A DNA stretch of 35,747 bases, from the NCBI GenBank assembly GCA_016182965.1, contig JACPFM010000029.1, positions 1 to 35,747 on the forward strand, in the 5' to 3' direction. The first letter of the stretch is position 1. Each line of letters starts with the position of its first letter. This document shows positions 1-9,035 of the stretch, in pieces. Source of the DNA: Deltaproteobacteria bacterium. GTDB taxonomy: Bacteria > Myxococcota_A > Polyangia > Polyangiales > JADJMO01. The notes under the pieces are model-generated. The model did not search any database. It had not been told where the DNA came from and saw nothing but the letters and a program-made list of their open reading frames with translations. Made by a program: the position numbers and the translations under genes.

Positions 1-2
1 CG

Positions 3-890
3 GTCTTCGGCGAGGCGCTGTGGGATCTCGTCCCTGCTCGGCGCGGAGAGACGCTCCGCGCGCGTCGCCTCGAGCGGCGCTGCCTCGGCGGCGCTCCGGC
101 CAACGTGGCGGTCACCCTCGCCCGCCTCGGCCTCGACGTCTCGATCGTCACGGCCGTCGGCGCCGACGCTCTCGGAGAGGCGCTCCGCGACGAGCTCTCC
201 GGCGCCGGCGTCGACGTCGCGGCCGTCGTGTCCCTCCCGGCGCGCACGGGCGTCACCTTCGTCGACGTCATTGACGTCAATGACGTCGTGGGAGCCGGCG
301 TGGCGCCGCGGTTCTTGCCCTACCGCGCGCCGAGCGCCGACATGCTGCTCGCCCCCGAGGCGATCGAGCGCCTCGACATGGCGGCGACGCGCTGGCTGCA
401 CCTTGGCAGCTCCTCGTTCGCGCGCGCGCCGGTCGCCTACCGGCACGCGTGGCCGAAGGACGCGCTCGTCGCCGACGCGCTCGCGGACGTGATCGCCGGC
501 GCCGCCGTGCTGAAGGCGAGCGAAGCCGACCTGGAGGCGCTCGGGCTCGACGCGCGCGCGCTTCACGCGCGGCGACCCGAGGGCATCACCGTCGTCACGC
601 GGGCGGAGCGCGGCGCCTGGGCGCGCTGGGGCTCCCTCGAGCTCGACGTGCCGGCCGCGCGCGCGCGCCGCGTGGTCGATCCGACGGGCGCCGGCGACGC
701 CTTCATGGCCGGCCTGCTCGCCGTGCTCGTCCGTGATCCCGCCGGAGATCGAGGCGCGGTGCTGCGGGCGGCGATCGAGCTCGGGAGCCGCCTGGTCGCG
801 CGCGCCGTCTCGGCCATCGGCGCGACCACCGCCCTCGTCGATCTGGCGCGCGAGCGAGAGCGGCTCGCGCGCGGGCTGTCGCTCCGCTAA
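3..890 (+). CDS. PfkB-family carbohydrate kinase, 5' end missing
   Basis: This ATP-dependent sugar or nucleoside kinase of the ribokinase (PfkB) family probably acts on fructose or a related sugar in the cytoplasm. The reading frame is already open at the window edge (GEALWDLVP), so the true start lies upstream; about 295 residues are visible. Family signatures are GGAPANVAVTLARLG near the N-terminus and DPTGAGDAFMAGL near residue 221, where the last Asp is the catalytic base and GAGD forms the anion hole. Two things are odd. The usual stretch between the LHLGSSSF strand and the (D)xNxRPxxWP segment is missing about 25-30 residues, leaving SFARAPVAYRHAWP. A 9-nt unit is tandemly repeated at 261-287 (DVIDVNDVV). 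The DUF971 gene follows after 9 nt and is probably cotranscribed. The family is certain; the substrate, and whether the shortened protein is active, are not known. Confidence 0.85.
   Translation, partial: VFGEALWDLVPARRGETLRARRLERRCLGGAPANVAVTLARLGLDVSIVTAVGADALGEALRDELSGAGVDVAAVVSLPARTGVTFVDVIDVNDVVGAGVAPRFLPYRAPSADMLLAPEAIERLDMAATRWLHLGSSSFARAPVAYRHAWPKDALVADALADVIAGAAVLKASEADLEALGLDARALHARRPEGITVVTRAERGAWARWGSLELDVPAARARRVVDPTGAGDAFMAGLLAVLVRDPAGDRGAVLRAAIELGSRLVARAVSAIGATTALVDLARERERLARGLSLR
261..287 (+). repeat. 9-nt in-frame tandem repeat in the pfkB-family gene
   Basis: Three copies of a 9-nt unit ending in GACGTC (GTCGACGTC, ATTGACGTC, AATGACGTC) lie head to tail in frame and encode VDV-IDV-NDV. 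The flanking codons are unrelated to the unit. It is probably a slippage or short-duplication product. Confidence 0.75.
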
Positions 891-899
891 GAACGGCGC

Positions 900-1247
900 A
901 TGCCTGATCCGCGCACGACCCCCGTCGCAGTGCGCTCGCCGTACCGCGCGACCGTCACCGAGATCGACTGGGCCGACGGCCACCGCGGCGTCTACCCGCA
1001 CGACATCCTCCGCGGCTACTGCCCGTGCGCGGGCTGCCAGGGGCACACGCCGGAGATCCGCTTCCTCGCCGGCGGCGACACGTCGATCCGCACGATCGAG
1101 CCGGTCGGCGACTACGCGCTCCACCTCGAGTGGGGCGACGGTCACGCGACCGGCATCTACACCTTCCGCTACCTGCGCGGGCTGTGCCGCTGCGAGCAGT
1201 GCGTCCCCAAGGAGCACGCCGACGAGCGCCCGACGCTGCGCCGGTGA
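900..1247 (+). CDS. DUF971 (GBBH-like N-terminal domain) protein
   Basis: This small cytoplasmic protein of 115 residues consists of one DUF971 domain, the zinc-binding domain also found at the N-terminus of gamma-butyrobetaine hydroxylase and in some Fe-S carrier proteins. The order WADGHRGVYPHDILRGYCPCAGCQGH (positions 961-1041), then WGDGHATGIYTFRYLRGLC and CRCEQC, is typical: a beta strand with a W-x-DGH turn, the aromatic-LR motif and cysteine clusters that probably bind zinc or an Fe-S cluster. The length is normal for the stand-alone family. The ATG follows the kinase stop by 9 nt, which suggests an operon. The biological role of stand-alone DUF971 proteins is unsettled; links to Fe-S cluster maintenance have been proposed for relatives. 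Confidence 0.88.
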   Translation: MPDPRTTPVAVRSPYRATVTEIDWADGHRGVYPHDILRGYCPCAGCQGHTPEIRFLAGGDTSIRTIEPVGDYALHLEWGDGHATGIYTFRYLRGLCRCEQCVPKEHADERPTLRR

Positions 1248-1301
1248 TCGCGCGCGGCGCGGCCCGCGTGCTGCCCGACGTCCCTTCGCTCGACGTGCAG
1301 C

Positions 1302-2111
1302 TCAGCGCGGCTCGATCGTGACGTCGTCGTAGCGCACGACGAAGGCTGCCTTTGTCGGGCTCGAGGTCATCGCCGCTGCGCCGAGCTGGAGCGACGGCGT
1401 GATCGTGCCCGCGACGGCCGTCGAGCCGCTCGCGTCGTCGAACACCACCGAGGTGTTGAACATCACGCGAACGCGCGCCGCGGCGTTCACGAGCGGGGCC
1501 TCGAGCACGAGCTTGAAAAACGTCTTGTTGGGCGGCGAGGTGGTGATCGGCAGTCGTTTTGCGCTCGCGCCGGACGTCTCGACCATCAATCCGGCCGGCC
1601 CGATCAACACCGTCACGCCGTGACCGGCGGCGTCGGAGGCCAGCCGGACGAGTTGGAGATCGGCGTCGGTGGTCTGTCCCTCGAGCCGAATCCACACGCT
1701 GGCAGCCGACGTCCGCGTGCTCGGCACGAGAGCGAAGTCCTTCGTGACCATCGCCGAGACGCCGAGCACCGCGCCGATCGGGATCGACGTGTGGAGGCCG
1801 AACAGCCCCGAGTGCGCGATCGTGTCGAGCCGCACCGCGCCGCCGCCGGTCTCGCGAACGGCCCCCCACTCCGCGGTGGGCGCGACCTCGAAACCCGAGC
1901 AGAAGAGGGAGGTCGCCCCGCACCCGGGAACACCCGAGTCGGCGTCGGACCTCGTATCGGCAGAGACCTCGACGCTCGGCGCGTCGGCGGCGTCGACGTC
2001 GGCCTCGATCGCGCCCTCGTCGAAGGCGGAGTCGCCCACCGCCTCGTCGACCTCCGCGCCGCGACACCCCGAGTGCAGGAGCGGGAGCAACAGGGCGACG
2101 CGCACGAACAT
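1302..2111 (-). CDS. Secreted LamG/concanavalin-like protein with Asp/Ala-rich spacer
   Basis: The predicted secreted protein has 269 residues. It opens with a hydrophobic signal (MFVRVALLLPLLHSGC). Cys16 could be lipidated, but the lipobox HSGC lacks the usual Leu/Val at -3, so lipoprotein status is uncertain. Residues about 18-60 are an acidic low-complexity spacer rich in Asp, Ala and Ser, common in myxobacterial surface proteins. Then comes a CGATSLFCSGFE motif, typical of the start of concanavalin-like jelly-roll modules whose FE..W pattern is seen here as FEVAPTAEW, followed by about 200 residues of alternating beta strands. The final strand, FVVRYDDVTIEPR, matches the usual end of such a module (the D-D-V at the last strand). 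It is convergent with the DUF971 gene, 54 nt away. No catalytic residues are recognised; a carbohydrate-binding or adhesive role is inferred from the fold only. Confidence 0.72.
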   Translation of the reverse strand: MFVRVALLLPLLHSGCRGAEVDEAVGDSAFDEGAIEADVDAADAPSVEVSADTRSDADSGVPGCGATSLFCSGFEVAPTAEWGAVRETGGGAVRLDTIAHSGLFGLHTSIPIGAVLGVSAMVTKDFALVPSTRTSAASVWIRLEGQTTDADLQLVRLASDAAGHGVTVLIGPAGLMVETSGASAKRLPITTSPPNKTFFKLVLEAPLVNAAARVRVMFNTSVVFDDASGSTAVAGTITPSLQLGAAAMTSSPTKAAFVVRYDDVTIEPR

Positions 2112-2152
2112 GCGGAGAGCTTAGACCTCGTGATCCCTCCACGTCGGCGACC

Positions 2153-2201
2153 GATGACCTTCGTCATCCCGGGATGAGTCGGCGCGCGGTCTTCGACCGC
2201 G
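2153..2201 (-). promoter_or_regulatory. Cluster of overlapping palindromes upstream of the LamG-like gene
   Basis: Three inverted repeats lie within 49 bp in the gap between the FHA gene and the LamG-like gene. They are CGCGGTC/GACCGCG (2185-2201, loop TTC), the perfect 14-bp palindrome TCATCCCGGGATGA (2164-2177), and GATGAC/GTCATC (2153-2168, 4-nt loop). The last two share the arm at 2163-2168, so in RNA they would exclude each other. The cluster could be the end of the FHA transcript or a leader of the next gene. No T-tract is seen. Confidence 0.45.
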
Positions 2202-2240
2202 ACGCGGCGTGATCGGTGGTTTGCGGGCCGTGCGACGGAC

Positions 2241-3815
2241 TCAGAGCTTCTCGGCTGCGCGCTTCTGACACGCGGTGTCGCCGAGCGCGGCGCACGCGGC
2301 CTTGAGGTAGCGCGCCTCGGGCTGGGAGATGGCGCCCGCGTTGAGGCGCGGCATCAGCATCGTGCGCACGCACTCGTAGTCCTTCGCGCGCATCGCCGCC
2401 GAGTAGTCGCCCTTCCAGCTCGGGCACACGCCCGGCGTGCCGGTCGCCGGCACCGGCGTCGTCGCCGTGGCGGTTGGCTTGGTCGTCGTGGCGGTGGCCG
2501 TCGGCTTGGTCGTCGCCGTCGCGGTGGGCGGCGGCGTCGGTGCGGTGACCGTCGGCGTCGGCTTGGTCGTCGGCACCGGCGCCACGGTGGGCGGCGGCAC
2601 GGGCGCGGTGTCGAGGACCGTCGTGGTCGGCTTCGGAGGGACCGGCTCGGGCACCTTGTCGAGGTCGCCGAGCATGTCGGCGGCGGTCGTGCGACGGCTC
2701 TCGTCGGCGCCGCTGTCGAGGATCGCCTCGAGCACGGCGCGCTTCTTCTCGACGTTGGGCTCGGCCTTGAGCGATTCGAGCGCCTTGTCGGCCCACGCGT
2801 TCTCGATCTCGACGAAGCGCTTGTCCTTGCGGGACGGCGAGTCCTTCGAGAACTTCGCCACCGCCTCGTGCGCCCCGGCGACGTTGCCGTCTTGCTTCAG
2901 CTGATAGGGCTTGGTGAGCGGATCGTCGGCGGACGCCGTGCCGGTGCTCGCGGTGACGCCGCCGCCGTCGTCTTTGCCGCCGTTGCGCGCGAGCACGACG
3001 CCGACCACCACGGCGCCCGCGACGGACGCCAGCAGGACGCCCCAGATGACCGCGCTGCTCTTGCGCTCGCCCTTGCGCGCACCCGCCTCGCGCGCCGCGG
3101 CCGCGGCCGCCGCGTCGAACACGAAGGCCTGACCCGCCGGGACGTACTTGAGCACGACGTCGCCGAGCTCCAGCGTGTCGCCGGACGACAGCAGCGCCTT
3201 CTTCACTTCCTGGCCGTTGACCCGGATGCCGTTGGCGCTGCCCGCGTCGATCACCTCGAACTGATCTTGGTCGATCGTGTGCAGCTCGCAGTGCGTGCGC
3301 GACACCGACGAGTGGTTGACGCGGATGTCGACCTCCTCGCCGCGGCCGATGGTCATCGCCGGCTTGTCGAGGGGGAACTCCTTGCCGCCGTCGTCGCCCG
3401 TCAGCAGCACCAGACGATGCGGCTTGGCATCGCGCGTCGGGCGCGACGCGACGGTGGGCGGCGGAACGGAGATCGGCTTCGCAGCAGGCGCAGCGATGGG
3501 GAACGGCCGCGCGGCCGCGTCTTCGTTGTGCGCCTCGATGCGGTAGTCGCCGATGAGGACGAGATCGCCGTTCTGGAGGCGCTGCGGCTCGACGACGCGA
3601 TGCCCGTTGACGAACACGCCGTTGTACGACCCGAGGTCCTCGACGAGGTAGCCGTCGCCGTTCTTGCGCAGCCGCGCGTGATCGCGCGAGACGTTGCGCT
3701 CGGTGAGCCGGATGGTGTGGCCGTCGCGACGTCCGATCGAATACTCGTCGCGAACGAGCGGAACGACGGTCTTCTGCCCTTCGTCGTCCTCGATCGTGAG
3801 CTTCCAGATAGCCAT
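2241..3815 (-). CDS. Membrane protein with two N-terminal FHA domains
   Basis: The protein has 524 residues from the ATG at 3815 (MAIWKLTIEDDEG). That start is chosen because the first FHA strand begins there and the upstream codons look non-coding. FHA domain 1 (about 1-95) has YSIGRRDGHTIRL, NVSRDHARL and SYNGVFVNG; FHA domain 2 (about 130-205) has MTIGRGEEVDIRV, SSVSRTHCEL and SANGIRVNG. Both keep the Gly-Arg, Ser-Arg-x-His and Asn-Gly phosphothreonine-binding residues. One transmembrane helix follows (AVIWGVLLASVAGAVVVGVV, about residue 260), then a helical stalk, a Pro/Thr linker with repeats of KPTATAT, and a four-Cys C-terminal domain (CPSWKG, CVRTML, AACAALGDTACQK) that would lie outside the cytoplasm. 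FHA domains read phosphothreonine, so the Ser/Thr kinases in this window are possible partners; that link is inference. Confidence 0.85.
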   Translation of the reverse strand: MAIWKLTIEDDEGQKTVVPLVRDEYSIGRRDGHTIRLTERNVSRDHARLRKNGDGYLVEDLGSYNGVFVNGHRVVEPQRLQNGDLVLIGDYRIEAHNEDAAARPFPIAAPAAKPISVPPPTVASRPTRDAKPHRLVLLTGDDGGKEFPLDKPAMTIGRGEEVDIRVNHSSVSRTHCELHTIDQDQFEVIDAGSANGIRVNGQEVKKALLSSGDTLELGDVVLKYVPAGQAFVFDAAAAAAAREAGARKGERKSSAVIWGVLLASVAGAVVVGVVLARNGGKDDGGGVTASTGTASADDPLTKPYQLKQDGNVAGAHEAVAKFSKDSPSRKDKRFVEIENAWADKALESLKAEPNVEKKRAVLEAILDSGADESRRTTAADMLGDLDKVPEPVPPKPTTTVLDTAPVPPPTVAPVPTTKPTPTVTAPTPPPTATATTKPTATATTTKPTATATTPVPATGTPGVCPSWKGDYSAAMRAKDYECVRTMLMPRLNAGAISQPEARYLKAACAALGDTACQKRAAEKL

Positions 3816-3845
3816 GGGAGGGCTTCCGCTCACGCGGCTCCGAGA

Positions 3846-3874
3846 ATCATAACGTGGCGCTTCGGGGCGACCAA
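3846..3874 (-). promoter_or_regulatory. Candidate sigma-70-type promoter of the FHA gene
   Basis: Read on the minus strand, TTGGTC (3869-3874) is separated by 17 bp from TATGAT (3846-3851), a five-of-six match to the -10 consensus; the -35 matches three of six. The expected start of transcription is about 24 nt before the ATG at 3815. AT-rich hexamers are rare in this DNA, which adds weight. Confidence 0.5.
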
Positions 3875-3994
3875 AGTTCACTCCGGGCAGACCGGAAGCC
3901 TACGTCTGCACCCGTCCGCGGCGGAAGAGGGAAGAGGCCGGGTCATGCGTTTCCTCTACGAAAGGCCGAGTCGGACCGGGTGCGAGCCCCCCGG

Positions 3995-4012
3995 CCCGCC
4001 CCCCGGGGCGGG
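3995..4012 (+). promoter_or_regulatory. GC-only hairpin just upstream of trpE
   Basis: CCCGCCC (3995-4001) and GGGCGGG (4006-4012) form a 7-bp all-GC stem with loop CCCG, ending 22 nt before the trpE ATG. It would lie in the trpE leader RNA, close to the ribosome site. It could slow initiation or take part in attenuation, but no T-tract and no Trp-rich leader peptide accompany it. Confidence 0.4.
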
Positions 4013-4034
4013 GTTATCCGTTAGGGTAGTCGGG

Positions 4035-5528
4035 ATGCCGACGAAGCTCATGGTCGGAGATGACCTCACCCCAGTGGCCGCCTACGCGGCCCTCCGGGCG
4101 CGTTCGGGCGGTTCGCCCTCCTTCCTCCTCGAGAGCGCCCCGACGGCCGGCGAGCGGTGGGGCCGGTTCTCGGTCATCGGATGGCGGCCCCGGCGCCGGG
4201 TGACCCTCGATCTGCTGGCCGGGGGGGCCGAGGTGCTCCTGACCGTGGAGCCGCTGCGCGACGGCGGGGCTCGGTCCGAGGTGCGCGGCCCGAGTCGGGA
4301 CGCCCTTGCCCTGCTGCGGGCGCACACCTTCCCGGCAGGCCCGCCCGCGGCACCTTCGGCGCTGCGCGTGCTCGACGGGGCCGTCGGCTGGGTCGGCTAC
4401 GACCTCGTGCACGCGCTCGAGCCCGTCGGGCCGTGGGGCGAGACGGCGCGGGTCGCCCACCTCCTCGAGGGGTCGACGACCGTGGTGTTCGACGCGCTCC
4501 TCCAGACCATGACGATCCACGGCGCAGACCAGCAGGACGTCGACGCCACGTACGCCGTGCTGTCGGGGCCGCGCGCCCCGCTCCGTCCGCTGCAGCCGCC
4601 GACGCGCGGCGCCACGCCGGCCGGCGTCGAGACCTCGATCGACGACGCGGCGTACCGAGCGATGGTCACCCGCGCCAAGCGGTACATCGAGGCCGGCGAC
4701 GTCTTCCAGGTCGTGCTCGCCCGCAAGTTCGTCGCGCCGCGCGGCGGCGCAGATCCGTTCGACGCCTACCGCGCCTTGCGCGTGCTCAACCCCTCGCCGT
4801 ACCTGTATTTCCTCGATCTCGGAGGCGACGGCCGCGACGAGCCGTCGGCGATCGCGGGCGCGTCGCCGGAGACGCTCGTGCGCCTCGAGGACTCGGTCGT
4901 GACCGTCCGCCCGATCGCGGGCACGCGGCCGCGCGGGGCCGACGCCGAGTCCGATCAGGCGCTCGAGCGCGAGCTGCTCGGCGATCCGAAGGAGCGCGCC
5001 GAGCACGTGATGCTCGTCGATCTCGGTCGCAACGACGTCGGCCGCGTCGCGAAGATCGGCACGGTCACCGTGCCGCTGCAGATGGTCGTCGAGCGCTTCT
5101 CGCACGTCATGCACCTCGTGAGCGAGGTCCACGGCGTGCTCGCCGACGATCACGACGCGTGGGACGCGCTCGCCGCCACGTTCCCCGCCGGCACGCTCTC
5201 GGGCGCGCCGAAGGTCCGCGCGATGCAGATCATCCGGCAGCTCGAGGGCGGCGCCGTGCCGGCCGGCTCCCCGTTCGTGCGACGCGGGCTGTACGGCGGC
5301 GCCATCGGCTACGTCTCGCCGCACCGGACGATGGACTTCGCGATCGCGATCCGCACCATCGCGGCGTGGTCCGATCGCTTCGAGGTCGGCGCGGGAGCCG
5401 GCATCGTCGAAGCGAGCGACCCCAAGCTGGAGGCCGAGGAGACGCGCCACAAGGCCGGGGCCGCGCTCTCGGCCATCGCGGCGGCCCGCCAGCTCGCCGA
5501 GGAGCGGCGCGGCGCCTCCGAGGCGTGA
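4035..5528 (+). CDS. trpE: Anthranilate synthase component I
   Basis: TrpE makes anthranilate from chorismate, using ammonia from the TrpG glutaminase; it is the first committed step of tryptophan synthesis. The 497-residue protein begins with the regulatory half, where FLLESA followed by RWGRFSVIG is the tryptophan-binding LLES element, so feedback inhibition is likely. The catalytic chorismate-binding domain carries EAGDVFQVVLARKF, PSPYLYFLDL, GASPETLVR, IAGTRPRG, ELLGDPKERAEHVMLVDLGRND, the GTLSGAPKVRAMQII signature and GAGIVEASDP near the end. The ATG at 4035 fits the family N-terminus. An in-frame ATG at 3945 would add 30 Pro/Gly-rich residues with no family match. No trpG, trpD or other trp gene is adjacent, so the gene stands alone here. 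It is divergent from the FHA gene. Confidence 0.95.
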   Translation: MPTKLMVGDDLTPVAAYAALRARSGGSPSFLLESAPTAGERWGRFSVIGWRPRRRVTLDLLAGGAEVLLTVEPLRDGGARSEVRGPSRDALALLRAHTFPAGPPAAPSALRVLDGAVGWVGYDLVHALEPVGPWGETARVAHLLEGSTTVVFDALLQTMTIHGADQQDVDATYAVLSGPRAPLRPLQPPTRGATPAGVETSIDDAAYRAMVTRAKRYIEAGDVFQVVLARKFVAPRGGADPFDAYRALRVLNPSPYLYFLDLGGDGRDEPSAIAGASPETLVRLEDSVVTVRPIAGTRPRGADAESDQALERELLGDPKERAEHVMLVDLGRNDVGRVAKIGTVTVPLQMVVERFSHVMHLVSEVHGVLADDHDAWDALAATFPAGTLSGAPKVRAMQIIRQLEGGAVPAGSPFVRRGLYGGAIGYVSPHRTMDFAIAIRTIAAWSDRFEVGAGAGIVEASDPKLEAEETRHKAGAALSAIAAARQLAEERRGASEA

Positions 5529-5773
5529 CCGGGCGACCCGAAAGGCCCGCACGGGGGGCCGGGGGGGGACCGACCACACCCGAGCGGACGCCCCCATTGT
5601 ACTCGGCGCGAGGATGAATCCCAACTTCGAGTCGCAGTGTGGAACAATTGGCACCGGTTCCGTCCGCGTCGCGAGACCCCTTTCCCTCGCCTCGGCGCGG
5701 CCGGTAGCCTTCATGGATCCGTGGGCGCCCCATCGCCCGGCCCGAACGAAACGAAGGAGCTCCCGTACCCCCG

Positions 5774-7495
<1,722 letters not shown>

Positions 7496-7514
7496 GCGGA
7501 CCGCGGTTCGAGGT

Positions 7515-8063
7515 TCAGGCGGCCGGCAGGCGCGCGGCGAGGAACGACTTCATCTTGACCAGCGTCTTCTGGTCGCGATGGAAGCTCGGGGCCTCGTAGC
7601 TCTTGGCGAAGGCGTGGATGTCGCTGACGAACTCGCGACGGACGTCGACCTGATCGACGATGTCGGCCACCGTGCGGCCGCGCGCGGCGCCCTTCGCGAG
7701 CGTGCGCACGTACGCTTCGAGGCGCGCCTGATCGTCGCCGAGGAACGCCTCGATGGTGGGGACGTCGGCGGCGAGGCGCTGCAGCGTGCCCTTGAGATCG
7801 GCGGTGCCGGCGCCCTCCTGGGCGAGCGCGTCACGCGCGGCGATGCGCAGGACGAACGCGTCGTCGAGATAGCCGATGTCGTCGATGCCGTCGGGCACGA
7901 GATCGAGCGACTTGAACAGGTAGTTCAGGCCACCGGCGATCGCGCGGCGCGCGCCGACGGGCGTCGACTCGGCGGCGAGCAGGCCGGCGAGGGCCACCGC
8001 GTCGTCGGCGAGCGTGCGGAGCCAGGCAGGAAACGCATCGAGGAAGGTGTTCTCGTCGGCCAT
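7515..8063 (-). CDS. YkvA family (DUF1232) protein
   Basis: The protein has 182 residues from the ATG at 8063. An upstream in-frame ATG at 8186 would add 41 residues translated from GGTCGAA-type repeat DNA, so it is rejected. DUF1232 lies at about 36-72 and contains its hallmark LDLVPDGIDDIGYLDDAFVL, matching the family pattern of a Pro after hydrophobics, then D-x-I-D-x-x-G-x-LDD. The remainder is helical and polar. In many YkvA proteins this segment is a membrane hairpin; here it is only weakly hydrophobic. The role of the family is unknown. The stop lies 19 nt from the convergent kinase stop. It sits downstream of rpmA but behind a strong terminator, so it is probably transcribed separately. 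Confidence 0.82.
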   Translation of the reverse strand: MADENTFLDAFPAWLRTLADDAVALAGLLAAESTPVGARRAIAGGLNYLFKSLDLVPDGIDDIGYLDDAFVLRIAARDALAQEGAGTADLKGTLQRLAADVPTIEAFLGDDQARLEAYVRTLAKGAARGRTVADIVDQVDVRREFVSDIHAFAKSYEAPSFHRDQKTLVKMKSFLAARLPAA

Positions 8064-8131
8064 GGACCGGCGAGGGTCGCTTGGCCTCGCGCCGGATTCA
8101 AGCGCCACCGACGCCGGCGTCGGGACCGCTG

Positions 8132-8157
8132 GGCCGAAGGTCGAGGGCCGAAGGTCG
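8132..8157 (+). repeat. GGTCGAA-type heptad repeat, site A
   Basis: Four 7-bp units GGCCGAA, GGTCGAG, GGCCGAA and GGTCG(ca) lie upstream of the YkvA gene. They belong to the same family as the larger arrays at 13220, 13835, 16429 and 21679. Only one orientation is present, so this copy does not form a hairpin with itself. Confidence 0.65.
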
Positions 8158-8203
8158 CACTGGCCGACACGACCGGGGCACCCCACGACGGGTGACCGTG
8201 GAC

Positions 8204-8243
8204 AAAAGCACGAGGCCGGAGCGATGGCTCCGACCTCGGTGCT
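8204..8243 (-). terminator. Intrinsic terminator of the rplU-rpmA operon
   Basis: On the minus strand a stem of about 16 bp is formed by AGCACCGAGGTCGGAGC and GCTCCGGCCTCGTGCT around a 4-nt loop (CATC), with one bulged base and one G-T pair, followed at once by TTTTG. It begins 51 nt after the rpmA stop. This is a textbook Rho-independent terminator and one of only two in the window with a T-tract. Confidence 0.88.
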
Positions 8244-8294
8244 CGCGACCTCAGGCGCAGTCGGCTCGCGAGCGCCGCGCCGTTGGCGCGTCGC

Positions 8295-8564
8295 TCAAGC
8301 CTGCGCAGCCTCGGCGGGGTACACCGAGACCTTCTGCTTCTTGTTGGTCTTCCACTCGAACTTCACGACGCCGTCGACCAGCGCGAACAGCGTGTAGTCC
8401 TTGCCCAGACCGACGTTCTTGCCGGGGTGGAAGGTGGAACCGACCTGGCGGATGAGGATGCTGCCGGCGGTGACCTTCGTCCCGCCGTAGACCTTGATGC
8501 CACGCCGCTGCGACTGCGAGTCGCGACCGTTGCGGGACGAACCCTGACCCTTTTTGTGAGCCAT
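8295..8564 (-). CDS. rpmA: 50S ribosomal protein L27
   Basis: L27 is a large-subunit ribosomal protein whose N-terminal tail reaches the peptidyl transferase centre. The 89-residue product opens [20 protein letters not shown], the conserved tail, and continues [37 protein letters not shown] and GVVKFE, all near-invariant in bacteria. No cleavable N-terminal extension of the Firmicutes type is present. A good Shine-Dalgarno (AGGAG) lies 10 nt before the ATG. It follows rplU by 16 nt, the usual order, and is closed by the intrinsic terminator at 8204-8243. The GTPase gene obg, which often follows rpmA, is not here. Confidence 0.98.
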   Translation of the reverse strand: MAHKKGQGSSRNGRDSQSQRRGIKVYGGTKVTAGSILIRQVGSTFHPGKNVGLGKDYTLFALVDGVVKFEWKTNKKQKVSVYPAEAAQA

Positions 8565-8580
8565 TTTCTTCGAACTCCTG

Positions 8581-8889
8581 TCAGACGGTCACGCCGGTGA
8601 TCTTCAGCTCGGTGTACGGCTGACGATGACCTTGCTTGCGGCGGTAGTTCTTCCGCCGGCGGAACTTGAAGACGATCACCTTCTTGTCGCGGGCCTGCGC
8701 GACGATCTCGGCGGAGACCTTCGCGCCGCTCACGAGCGGGTTGCCGACCTTGACCGAATCGCCGCCGACCAGCAGCACCTTGTCGAAGGTGACGTTGGCG
8801 CCGACGTCGCCGGGGAGCTTCTCGACACGCAGCCGGTCGCCCTGCGCGACCCGGTACTGCTTTCCACCCGTCTGAATGACCGCGAACAT
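8581..8889 (-). CDS. rplU: 50S ribosomal protein L21
   Basis: L21 binds 23S rRNA in the large ribosomal subunit. The 102-residue protein has the family start [20 protein letters not shown], the middle [18 protein letters not shown], and the RNA-binding end [25 protein letters not shown]. The length is normal. AGAGG lies 6 nt before the ATG. It is the first gene of the rplU-rpmA operon, and a promoter-like sequence lies about 80-110 nt upstream (8968-8996), leaving a leader of roughly 70 nt. Such leaders in r-protein operons can carry autoregulatory structures, but I recognise no known motif in it. Confidence 0.98.
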   Translation of the reverse strand: MFAVIQTGGKQYRVAQGDRLRVEKLPGDVGANVTFDKVLLVGGDSVKVGNPLVSGAKVSAEIVAQARDKKVIVFKFRRRKNYRRKQGHRQPYTELKITGVTV

Positions 8890-8967
8890 GTGTGACCTCT
8901 TGGGGAACGCCGCCGCCCGAAGGGGTGACCCGACAGGAAAACGGCGTGGGCTGTTTGGGGGGGCGGC

Positions 8968-8996
8968 ACTCTAGACGACGCAACCCACCTTGGCAA
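8968..8996 (-). promoter_or_regulatory. Candidate sigma-70-type promoter of rplU-rpmA
   Basis: On the minus strand TTGCCA (8991-8996, five of six) and TAGAGT (8968-8973, four of six) are separated by exactly 17 bp. The predicted transcript begins near 8961, about 70 nt before rplU. The position and the high demand for ribosomal proteins support it. Confidence 0.6.
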
Positions 8997-9035
8997 GCCC
9001 TGCTCGGAGCGACCTCCGCGAAGGGACGTCGGACC

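Noticed and set aside
2868..4034. Long open frame on the plus strand running over the FHA gene into trpE
   Set aside because: It is antisense to a well-supported gene, is rich in Arg, Asp and Val as GC-rich shadow frames are, and has no domain. Only the part from 4035 is TrpE.
3945..4034. Leader peptide or longer N-terminus for trpE starting at ATG 3945
   Set aside because: It is in frame with trpE and has no tryptophan codon, so it is no classical trp leader; the 30 residues are Pro/Gly-rich and unlike TrpE.
5649..5663. Sigma-54-like TGGCAC upstream of the first Ser/Thr kinase
   Set aside because: The -24 part is perfect, but the -12 part is CCGT instead of TTGC, so the essential GC is missing.
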